Assembly: GCA_963757115.1 (NCBI GenBank)
Contig: CAVWQV010000014.1
Location: forward strand, 62,001 to 126,000
Source: CAVWQV01 sp963757115
GTDB lineage: Bacteria; Pseudomonadota; Alphaproteobacteria; Acetobacterales; Acetobacteraceae
Length of the DNA stretch: 64,000 nt
Direction of reading: 5' to 3'
The notes beneath the pieces are model-generated. The model did not search any database. It was given only the letters and a program-made list of their open reading frames with translations, and had not been told where the DNA came from. Position 1 is the first letter of the stretch. Each line of letters starts with the position of its first letter. Shown one piece after another: positions 19,276 through 27,324 of this stretch. Both the position numbers and the translations under genes were made by a program.

Positions 19276-20934
19276 AGTGTGGCCGCCTGCTTTCCACGTC
19301 GTGGCACGGCGCCGCCCCGTGCTGGAGTCGAAGCGGGCAGCGCAATCGCCAGCGCCGGCTGCTTCCCCTGGCAGAACTCCTGGATGGCGCGAGCAACGTT
19401 CGGCCACGCGATGGCCGGGCCTGCCGTCTCCTGCCGATCGCCGAGCACCCAGACCGTATGACGACGCGGCGAGGCAAAGGCGCAAGCGTTCCGAGCTTTC
19501 CGTTCAGGTCGGCCAGGTTCTGTTCGCGGTGCGCTGCCGAGGACGGGTCCGATGTCATCGATGATGAGGACCTGCGCATCCGTCCAGGGCCAGTATCTGA
19601 TATTGGCTGGTCCCGGGTCGTCGCCAAACGTGGGAGGCTGCTGTCCTGCGGTCGCAACCGACGCGAACTCGATAAGCCGGTCGAGGCTGACGTAGCGTAC
19701 GGTCTTGTCCTTGAACGCGAACTCGGTGCCGATCCGCACAGCGAGCTTCGTCCGGCCTGAGCCGATCGGTCCGGCTATCAGCACCTGCTGCGGATCGGGC
19801 TTATCTGGCAGGTCTCATCTGGAGCGTCGCTGATCAATGAGTCCTGAAGGTCCTTGCGCGTTGCCTTGACGTCATGCTGCCAAGCGTCCGCCAGCCGAAA
19901 CAGATACGGCAAGCCCGCCTTCTGCCAAATGATCTTTTGCTCGCACCCAGTACTTCGCCGACGACAATGCTGACCAAATTAAGCCCCGAGGACACCCGGG
20001 TCTCCACTTGAACGGCAATAAAAAGGCCCAAGCGCGCCGAAGCGCCGACGATCATATAGAGCGCGGCGACAACGGCATTCCGGCCAATCTGTTCGACAAC
20101 GGGTTGGAATGGTCCGTCATGCGGTGCGATCGCATTGCGGTACACGCGGTATCCCAATGTGACACAATCCCGGTAGCCACCGCCCAGCCGCCGAACTGCG
20201 GTCCTGTTACGCACCAACTCGGGAACACCGCCGCCGTGGACCCGGTGGCGCAACCCGGCCACACCCACGCGACAAGCAATTCAATGATCCCCGTTCCGAT
20301 GAACGCCAACAGCATTCCTACCGCTACATGGCCGAACTGGTCGGCGAGCCACAGATACGAGTAGGTGGCGGCCATCGGCACTTCCTTGCCGTTTGCATCG
20401 CGCCACACCTGCTGCATGAGAAGAGCATCGGTGATTTCCGGGCCGGTTGGCTTGGCTGCGATTTGCTGGGCCGTCAGCCGATCAATCGCCGAACGGAGGT
20501 CCCGCCACCGCCAGTACAATGCACCCGCGAGCAGCGCTACGACGAATACCACGGCTATCCGCGCAAGCCCTGGCCCGAACCAAACCGCCGTGTCGGACGA
20601 GACTTCCGCCCACGATCAGAAATATGGTCGAGTGAAGCCAAACGACATTCCGTCGTCGCCACGCCAAAACGACGCTGAAACGCCCAGAGACCCGCCAGCA
20701 CGACATTGCCCGCATAGCAGCTGCCGAAGAGGCGGACCGGTTCGTTCGTTAAGGAAGGCGTGCGCGGACGTGCCTAACCAGGGGAGTAACTGGCATACGC
20801 AGAACGCGAGCGTCCATAGAACTTGCCATGCCTTGCGAAGGCGTCGTCGCGGTTGTGAACCAGAACAGCAAGAGTGCCGCCGCGACGGCGACGAAGCCAA
20901 GCCATGCGAGCCACCGGTGGCACGTGGAGGCCAT
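19276..20934 (-). pseudogene. Degraded multi-span membrane P-loop ATPase gene
   Basis: No open frame spans this region, but pieces in alternating frames read as one protein. They are membrane segments WLAWLGFVAVAAALLLFWF and AWQVLWTLAFCVCQLLPW, then VVFVVALLAGALYW, VAVGMLLAFIGTGIIELLVA and VVAALYMIVGASARLGLF, a segment QKAGLPYLFRLADAWQHDV, and a nucleotide-binding domain with VLIAGPIGSGRTKLA (Walker A with Arg for Lys) and VLIIDDIGP (Walker B), ending near GDRQETAGPAIAWPN. At least six frame changes are needed. The Walker A substitution also speaks for decay. The family is unknown; membrane-anchored DNA-transfer or DnaC/IstB-like ATPases are possible relatives. Confidence 0.55.
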
Positions 20935-21199
20935 GTCGCCGACCCCGAGCGAGCCCGAGCAACGGCACTGCCGCCCCGAGCGCCGTGCACCGAGCAGCAG
21001 CACGAACATCGTCATGGTCGCGCCTCAGCGGCATCGCGTCGCGGGCGGATGGCGATGCCGCGGCGGCCGTATTGCTATCGTGGACATGACAATACCTCCG
21101 ATCGGACGCGCAAACGGCGGCGCCTGCCGCCTGTCGTCAGAAGGCACGGTCCGGCCGCGCCGTGGTGTGATGCCGGTCACACCTCGCGCCCTCGCGTGC

Positions 21200-21577
21200 T
21201 CAGCGCCGGTCGACGCTGAACCGGCCGGCGCCCCAGGCCGCGAGCTGCAAAAATCCCCCCGCCATGCAGATATTCTTCATGAAATGGATCATGTTGTTCC
21301 GGTCGCCCGGATGATAGTGGGCCACCAGCGCGGTGAGCACGCACCAAACCGCCAGCATCACGCCGGCCCAGCGGGTCCGAAAGCCGACCAGCACCGCGAC
21401 CCCGCCCACCACCTCGACCAGCACCGCAACGAAGAACGCCAGCTGCGGCAGAACCATGTTGAGATGGCTGAAATAGGCGATGGTGGCGGCCGGAGCCATC
21501 GCCTTCTCGACGCCGCCCTGGATGAAGATGGCGCTCATCAGTACGCGCCCGAGCAGGGCTAGTGCGTTCGGCCCCAT
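21200..21577 (-). CDS. DoxX-family membrane protein
   Basis: This 125-residue protein has four membrane helices and the DoxX pattern: ALLGRVLMSAIFIQGGVEKA at the N-terminus, LVEVVGGVAVLVGFRTRWAG in the middle and FMKNICMAGGFLQLA near the end. The family is linked to membrane redox and oxidative-stress functions without a settled reaction. It begins three bases after the stop of ndk on the same strand, so the two are probably co-transcribed. Confidence 0.88.
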   Translation of the reverse strand: MGPNALALLGRVLMSAIFIQGGVEKAMAPAATIAYFSHLNMVLPQLAFFVAVLVEVVGGVAVLVGFRTRWAGVMLAVWCVLTALVAHYHPGDRNNMIHFMKNICMAGGFLQLAAWGAGRFSVDRR

Positions 21578-21580
21578 CGC

Positions 21581-22003
21581 TCAGCCCACGATCTCGTCCG
21601 GCTTGAAGAAGAAGGCGATCTCGGTTGCGGCGTTCTCGGGGCTGTCCGAGCCGTGCACCGAGTTGGCCTCGATGTCCTCGGCGAACTGCGCCCGGATGGT
21701 GCCCGGCTCCGCCTTCTTGGGATCGGTGGCACCCATCACCGCCCGATTTCGGCTGACCGCGTCCTCGCCTTCCAGCACCTGGGCCACCACCGGTCCCGAA
21801 GTCATGAACGAAACGAGGCCGTCGAAGAATGGGCGCTCCTTGTGCACGGCGTAGAAGGCCTCCGCACGCTCCCGCGTGAGCCGCAGCCGCTTCTGGGCGA
21901 TTATGCGCAACCCCGCCTCCTCGAGACAGGCAATGATCTTGCCCGTGATATTGCGCCGGGTGGCGTCGGGCTTGATGATCGAAAGCGTGCGCTCGGTCGC
22001 CAT
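21581..22003 (-). CDS. ndk: Nucleoside diphosphate kinase
   Basis: This 140-residue enzyme transfers gamma-phosphate between nucleoside tri- and diphosphates through a phosphohistidine. It has TLSIIKPDATRRN at the start, RPFFDGLVSFMTSGP and the active-site segment with its histidine, NSVHGSDS. Length and motifs are complete. ATG 22003 (MATERTLS) is the family start; an upstream in-frame start would add 19 unrelated residues. Confidence 0.97.
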   Translation of the reverse strand: MATERTLSIIKPDATRRNITGKIIACLEEAGLRIIAQKRLRLTRERAEAFYAVHKERPFFDGLVSFMTSGPVVAQVLEGEDAVSRNRAVMGATDPKKAEPGTIRAQFAEDIEANSVHGSDSPENAATEIAFFFKPDEIVG

Positions 22004-22083
22004 GGGGTGCCTTCCCGGGAACGGTTCGGCGGCTTTAGAGCGTCCCCCTTTCACCGGCAAGGCCAGCGCCGTAAATCCCGCCC

Positions 22084-23949
22084 ATGAGCCTGCTCGCCAT
22101 CTCCGCGCTCACTATCCGCATGGGCGGACGCGCCTTGCTTGACGGGGCCGACCTCACGGTGGAGGCCGGCCGGCGGGTCGGTCTTGTCGGGCGGAACGGG
22201 GCCGGCAAATCCACCCTACTGCGGGCGATTGCCGGGGAACTCGCCCCCGATGGCGGCACTATTCGCTTAGCGGCGCGGGCGCGGCTCGGGCAGGTTAAGC
22301 AGGAAGCGCCGGCGGGCGACGCGAGCCTGCTCGACACCGTACTTGAAGGCGACTCGGAACGGCTGGGATTGCTCGCAGAGCTGGAGCAGGCCGAGCCCGG
22401 ACGGCTTGCCGAGATCCATGACCGGCTGCAAGTGATCGGCGCGGACGCGGCCCCGGCGCGCGCGGCCGCGATCCTCGCCGGGCTTGGTTTCGACGCCCCA
22501 GCACAGGCCCGTCCGGTGTCGTCGTTCTCCGGCGGCTGGCGGATGCGCGTCGCACTCGCGACCGCCCTGTTCGCCAACCCCGACCTCCTGTTGCTCGACG
22601 AGCCGACCAATCACCTCGATCTCGAGGCAACGCTCTGGCTGGAAGGCTGGCTGGCACGCTTCCCGGGGGCTGCACTGATTGTCTCGCACGATCGCGGCCT
22701 GCTCGACCGCGCCGTGGAGGCGGTCGCACATCTCGACCGCGGCAAGCTCAGCCTCACGCCGGGCGGGTTCGAGGAGTTCGTCCGCATCCGCACCGAGCGG
22801 GCGATGCAGCAGGCGCGCGACGCCGAGCGCATCGCGGCCGAGCGGGCGCACATCCAATCCTTCATCGACCGCTTCCGCTACAAGGCGAGCAAGGCGCGGC
22901 AGGCGCAGGCGCGCATCAAGGCGCTGGCCCGGCTCCCGGTCATCGAGGCCGTGGTGGAGGATGCGCCCACCCGCTTCGATTTTCCCGAGCCTCCCCGCAT
23001 CGCCCCACCGATCCTGGCACTCGACCGCGTGGCCGTCGGCTATGACGGCGTCCCCGTGCTGCGCGGGCTCCATCTTTCGCTCGACATGGACGATCGGGTC
23101 GCGCTGCTCGGCGCCAACGGCAACGGCAAGTCCACCTTTGCCAAGCTGCTCGCGGGCCGGTTGGAGCCGCTGGCCGGCGAGGTGCGGCGCGGACCGAAGC
23201 TCCGGGTCGGCTACTTCGCCCAGCACCAGACGGACGAACTGGTCGTGTCGGAGACGCCGATCAATCACATGGCCGGCGCGCTTGGGACGCGGGCCAGCCC
23301 GTCCCAGGTACGGAGCCAGCTCGCGCGCTTCGGCCTGGACGCGGACCGGGCGGAGACGCCGGTCGCGCATCTGTCCGGCGGCGAGAAGGCGCGGTTGTTG
23401 CTGGCGCTTGCGACCCGCGACGCGCCGCAGCTTCTGCTGCTGGACGAGCCGACCAACCATCTCGACATCGACGCGCGGGACGCCCTGGTGAAGGCGCTCG
23501 CCGATTTCCAGGGCGCGGTCGTGCTCATCACCCACGACCCGAACCTGGTCGAGCTGGTAGCCGACCGGCTGTGGCTGGTAGCCGACGGCACTGTGCGGCC
23601 GTTCGACGGCGACCTCGACGCGTACCGCGCCTTGCTCGCGGAGCGCGCGCGGGAGGGCGTCAGACCGGCGGCGCCGCCCCGGCGTGTCGACCGGCGTGAC
23701 CGGGCGGAAGCGCGGGCAGCGCTGGCGCCGCTGCGCAAGCGGGCCAAGGACGCCGAGGAGCGCCTAGCGCGCCTCTCGTCCGAGCGTGCCACGATCGAGG
23801 CCGCGCTTTCGGACCCTTCGCTCTACGCATCAGGTCGAGTGAGTGAGATAACCGTGGCCAACACGCGGCTGGCCGCGATTGCACGGGAAGCGGAGGCGGC
23901 CGAAGCCGCCTGGCTTGAAGCAGAGGCCGCGCTGGAAGCGGCGGCGTAG
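22084..23949 (+). CDS. ABC-F family ATPase (Uup/YheS-like)
   Basis: This 621-residue soluble protein has two ABC domains. The first has Walker A GRNGAGKST, signature SSFSGGWRMRVALA and LLLDEPTNHLD; the second has GANGNGKST, LSGGEKARLLLALA and another LLLDEPTNHLD. They are joined by the charged helical linker and followed by a C-terminal coiled coil (from about residue 545). There are no membrane segments. ABC-F proteins act on the ribosome, or for Uup on DNA/ribosome-related processes. It is divergent from ndk, 80 bases away. Confidence 0.95.
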   Translation: MSLLAISALTIRMGGRALLDGADLTVEAGRRVGLVGRNGAGKSTLLRAIAGELAPDGGTIRLAARARLGQVKQEAPAGDASLLDTVLEGDSERLGLLAELEQAEPGRLAEIHDRLQVIGADAAPARAAAILAGLGFDAPAQARPVSSFSGGWRMRVALATALFANPDLLLLDEPTNHLDLEATLWLEGWLARFPGAALIVSHDRGLLDRAVEAVAHLDRGKLSLTPGGFEEFVRIRTERAMQQARDAERIAAERAHIQSFIDRFRYKASKARQAQARIKALARLPVIEAVVEDAPTRFDFPEPPRIAPPILALDRVAVGYDGVPVLRGLHLSLDMDDRVALLGANGNGKSTFAKLLAGRLEPLAGEVRRGPKLRVGYFAQHQTDELVVSETPINHMAGALGTRASPSQVRSQLARFGLDADRAETPVAHLSGGEKARLLLALATRDAPQLLLLDEPTNHLDIDARDALVKALADFQGAVVLITHDPNLVELVADRLWLVADGTVRPFDGDLDAYRALLAERAREGVRPAAPPRRVDRRDRAEARAALAPLRKRAKDAEERLARLSSERATIEAALSDPSLYASGRVSEITVANTRLAAIAREAEAAEAAWLEAEAALEAAA

Positions 23950-24169
23950 CTGGCTGCCGTGGATGAGCGCAAGGACACGACGCACACCTTCTGTCGCCAA
24001 ACGCTCGTTCGGGTGTGTTGGGTATCGACGGTGGCGGCAACACGGCCAGCATTACAAAGGGTTCTGGCGTCCATTGCCAACGTATAGTCTAACCGTGCTC
24101 GACCGCTGATGATTCCGTTCACGGCGTCACGCCTGAGATGGCTAATGTGCCTGCATAGGGAGGAACAGA

Positions 24170-25471
24170 ATGAGCATCACAGCTAAACCGGCACGCGCCG
24201 GCGTGTCGCGACGGCATGTGCTCAAGGCGGCCGCTGGTGGGGCCGGACTCGCCATCGGATCGGATGCGATCCGCGGCTTCCCGACAATCTGGGCTCAAAA
24301 CCTCAAGGACATCAAACTTCTGCACGTCGGTCAGTCGTACTCGGCCATCAAGGAAATCGGCATCCAGGCCAGTAAGGACCTCGGTTTTACGATCGAGGTC
24401 CAGGTTGTTGATGCCAACACTCAGCTCAACCGACTGTTCACCCAACCCAAGACGATCGACATCAACGATATGAAGTCGTTCGATGTGATTCGTCTGCAGG
24501 GCAAGAAGGTGCTGGCGCCGGTACCCGTGAGCAAATACAAGCTCTATGACAAAACGGTCCCCATCTTCACCAAAGGCGAGTATCCGGACGGACGCAAGGT
24601 CTCTACCCAGGGCGTTTCGCCGTACTCGGTGCAGTATTGGGCGGACAAGGACGGCACCAAGCTCGCCAAGCAGGCGACTGATTGGATGACCGGCATTCCG
24701 ATGGTCTACAACGCCGACACACTCGGGATCCGCCCGGACCTGATTGGCCGCAAGGTCACCGAGTGGAAGGAACTGCTCAACCCCGAGTTCAAGGGCAAGG
24801 CCGCGCTGGTCGACGCGCCCTCGATCGGCGTCATGGACGTGGCAATGGCGCTAGAATCCCGTGGCGACCTTAAATACGGTAACAAGGGAAACATGACCCG
24901 CGCGGAGATCGACAAGACGATCGAAATCATGACCGGGTTCAAGAAGTCCGGCCACTTCCGCGCGTTCTGGACCAATTTCGATCAGTCCGTGAACCTCATG
25001 GCATCCGGCGAAGTGGTTATCCAGTCGATGTGGTCGCCCGCCGTTACGGCCGTGCGTAGCCGCAACATCGATTGCTATTATGCTCCTCTCAAGGAGGGCT
25101 ATCGCGGCTGGTCGAGCCTGCTGTCACCGATGGCGCATTTGACTGGGCTGAAGGCCGATGCGGCGATGGAGTACCTCAACTGGTATAACTCCGGGTGGCA
25201 GGGTGGGTTCATCGCCAAGCAGGGCTACTACAGCGCGGTGCCCGAAACGGCGAAGAACTTCATGACCCCCGATGAGTGGGCCTACTGGTACGAAGGTAAG
25301 CCGGCCGCGGCCGACATCATGGACCCGTATGGTCATCTTATGGAGAAGAAGGGCGTCACCCGCGACGGCGGTTCGTTCTGGGACCGGATGGGCAATATCG
25401 CCTGCTGGAACACGCTGATGGACGAAGACAAATACCTCACCAAACGCTGGAACGAGTTCGTCGGCGCCTAA
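24170..25471 (+). CDS. Spermidine/putrescine-type ABC transporter, substrate-binding protein
   Basis: This 433-residue binding protein has a Tat signal (SRRHVLKAAAGGAG, twin arginine) and a periplasmic-binding fold related to PotD/PotF: INDMKSFDVIRLQGK, WMTGIPMVYNADTLGI, LNPEFKGKAALVDAPS and MASGEVVIQSMWSPAV. The start has a strong Shine-Dalgarno (GGGAGGAACAG). It is followed by two permease genes. The ligand cannot be read from the sequence; polyamines or related cations, organic acids and sugars are all known for the wider family. Confidence 0.9.
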   Translation: MSITAKPARAGVSRRHVLKAAAGGAGLAIGSDAIRGFPTIWAQNLKDIKLLHVGQSYSAIKEIGIQASKDLGFTIEVQVVDANTQLNRLFTQPKTIDINDMKSFDVIRLQGKKVLAPVPVSKYKLYDKTVPIFTKGEYPDGRKVSTQGVSPYSVQYWADKDGTKLAKQATDWMTGIPMVYNADTLGIRPDLIGRKVTEWKELLNPEFKGKAALVDAPSIGVMDVAMALESRGDLKYGNKGNMTRAEIDKTIEIMTGFKKSGHFRAFWTNFDQSVNLMASGEVVIQSMWSPAVTAVRSRNIDCYYAPLKEGYRGWSSLLSPMAHLTGLKADAAMEYLNWYNSGWQGGFIAKQGYYSAVPETAKNFMTPDEWAYWYEGKPAAADIMDPYGHLMEKKGVTRDGGSFWDRMGNIACWNTLMDEDKYLTKRWNEFVGA

Positions 25472-25482
25472 ATCCAACTCAA

Positions 25483-25507
25483 GGGAGGCCGCGCAAGGCG
25501 GCCTCCC
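25483..25507 (+). terminator. GC-rich hairpin between binding protein and permeases
   Basis: GGGAGGCCGC and GCGGCCTCCC form a perfect 10-bp stem with a 5-base loop 12 bases after the binding-protein stop, followed by TGCCTTTTC. It lies inside the operon, 33 bases before the first permease. It probably acts as a partial terminator or 3'-stabilising hairpin that keeps the binding protein more abundant than the permeases. Confidence 0.7.
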
Positions 25508-25540
25508 TGCCTTTTCGCCAGAACTCCGCACGGAAAACCG

Positions 25541-26401
25541 ATGAAGCTGCCGCCAACCGTCGTCTCCTGGCTCCAGGTCGGCCCGACGACGCTGATTCTA
25601 CTGTTCTTCTTTGTGTTGCCGATGCTGGTGGTGATCGCCGTCAGCTTCTTCGACTACGAGAACGCGCAGATCATCGAGACATTCATTACGGATAATTACC
25701 ACGACATATTCACCTCTAGCGTAACGATACAGCAATACTCCAAGTCACTCGAGTTTGCCGCCATCGTCTGGGCTCTAACCCTCGTGATTGGTTTCAACGT
25801 ATCCTATTTTCTCGTCTTCCACGTACGCAGTGTGCTCTGGCAGATCGGGTTGTTTTTGCTCTGCACGGTGCCGTTCTGGACGTCCAACATCATCCGCATG
25901 ATCTCCTGGCTGCCGGTGCTGGGCAAGAACGGGATCATCAATCAGACATTATCCACGCTCGGCGTGATCCACTCGCCGCTGGAATTCTTGCTGTACTCGG
26001 ATTTCGCGGTCGTCGTCGGCTACGTCCACTTGTTCACCCTGTTCATGGTAGTGCCGATCTTCAACTCCATGGCACGCATCGACCGAAGCCTGCTTGAAGC
26101 AGCGCGCGACGCCGGCGCAGGGCGGTTTCGCGTTGTCTGGGAGATCGTGCTGCCACTCTCCAAGACCGGCATTGCGCTCGGCTCGATCTTTGTGGTGACC
26201 CAGGTGATGGGCGACTTCTTCGTCGTGAAGATAATGAGTGGTGGACAGAGCACGTCCGTAGTGTCCGCACTTTATAATCAGGTCTCTGCAATGCAATATC
26301 CGCCGGCTGCCGCCAACGCAGTGCTGTTGTTGATCATTGTGACGCTTATGGTCGCGGCCATCCTCCGTGTAGTCGACGTGCGTCGGCAACTCGCTACCTG
26401 A
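25541..26401 (+). CDS. ABC transporter permease (PotB-like)
   Basis: This 286-residue inner-membrane permease has six predicted helices. The EAA loop of binding-protein-dependent permeases reads SLLEAARDAGAGRFRVVWEIVLPL, the contact site for the ATPase. It is the first of two paired permeases of a polyamine-type importer; the second starts 14 bases downstream. Confidence 0.92.
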   Translation: MKLPPTVVSWLQVGPTTLILLFFFVLPMLVVIAVSFFDYENAQIIETFITDNYHDIFTSSVTIQQYSKSLEFAAIVWALTLVIGFNVSYFLVFHVRSVLWQIGLFLLCTVPFWTSNIIRMISWLPVLGKNGIINQTLSTLGVIHSPLEFLLYSDFAVVVGYVHLFTLFMVVPIFNSMARIDRSLLEAARDAGAGRFRVVWEIVLPLSKTGIALGSIFVVTQVMGDFFVVKIMSGGQSTSVVSALYNQVSAMQYPPAAANAVLLLIIVTLMVAAILRVVDVRRQLAT

Positions 26402-26415
26402 GGAGCGCAACGGTA

Positions 26416-27324
26416 ATGGCACAACGTGACCCCGGATCGCGCCCGTGGACGTTCTGGTTTTTTGCGGCCTTTTTCGTCCTGTTCGTGATTTTTCTCTACG
26501 GCCCCATGTTCGTTGTGTATGTCCTGTCGTTTCAAGGCGAGGAAGGCGGCCTCACGTTCCCGCTGCAAGGCGTTTCGACCCATTGGTTTCACGAACTGAC
26601 CGACCCCAACGCGCGGTCCGGTGACATTGCCGGTGCGTTCCAGCGCTCCATCGGCCTCGGGTTGCTCGTCGCGCTGCTGACTGTCGTGCTTTCGGTCGCC
26701 GCTGGCCTCGGGTTTCGCCGCAATTTCTTGGGCTCCGCCCTTATTTTCTACATCGCGATCGCCAGCCTGATAATGCCCGGTCTGTTCGTCGGCCTCGGGA
26801 TCAATGTGTTGTTCAATGAGCTTGGCTGGGTGACCGACTGGACCACGTCGGGTCTTGGCGCGCAGCTGACCTGGACGTTGCCGTTCGGCCTGCTGATCAT
26901 GTTCGCAGTACTTGGCCGTTTCAATCGCACCTACGAGGAAGCAGCCACGGATCTTGGCGCGACAGCTTGGCAACGTATGCGCGAGGTCACGTTACCCATC
27001 CTGCTGCCGGGCATCATCGGCGTCGCTTTGTTCGGGTTCACCCTCTCCTATGATGAGTTTCCCCGCACCGTACTGACCTCGGGCAGCGCGAACACGCTGC
27101 CGATCGAGATCTGGACGATGACCACGAACGTGACCTCGCCGGCGCTGTATGCAGTCGGAACGGTCACCACGGTCATCTCGTTTTTGGTCATCGGCGCCGG
27201 CCTCGGCTCGATTGCGCTCATCCAACGCCGCCGCCGTGCCTCGCCGCGAGCCCGCCTGACGTGCCCGGGTAAAGTGGCTTACCCCGCCTCCTCCATCCGC
27301 ACCCCAGGATGGAAATGCGCGTAG
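26416..27324 (+). CDS. ABC transporter permease (PotC-like)
   Basis: This permease has six helices and the EAA loop YEEAATDLGATAWQRMREVT. A GAGG motif precedes the ATG. The last 20-25 residues (from about 27245) look unlike the family and overlap the 3' end of the convergent uvrC by 46 bases; a one-base shift there would end the protein at REPA-stop about 60 bases earlier. No ATPase (PotA) gene follows or precedes, so the transporter must borrow or share one from elsewhere. Confidence 0.88.
   Translation: MAQRDPGSRPWTFWFFAAFFVLFVIFLYGPMFVVYVLSFQGEEGGLTFPLQGVSTHWFHELTDPNARSGDIAGAFQRSIGLGLLVALLTVVLSVAAGLGFRRNFLGSALIFYIAIASLIMPGLFVGLGINVLFNELGWVTDWTTSGLGAQLTWTLPFGLLIMFAVLGRFNRTYEEAATDLGATAWQRMREVTLPILLPGIIGVALFGFTLSYDEFPRTVLTSGSANTLPIEIWTMTTNVTSPALYAVGTVTTVISFLVIGAGLGSIALIQRRRRASPRARLTCPGKVAYPASSIRTPGWKCA

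Noticed and set aside
18426..19784. 452-codon open frame on the minus strand with a P-loop
   Set aside because: Only the first 90 or so residues are protein-like (the remnant ATPase); the rest is antisense to the hydroxylase gene.
20100..21150. Possible tRNA gene or insertion-sequence ends
   Set aside because: No cloverleaf, TTCGA-type arm, transposase motif or terminal inverted repeats were seen; the region fits a decayed protein gene.
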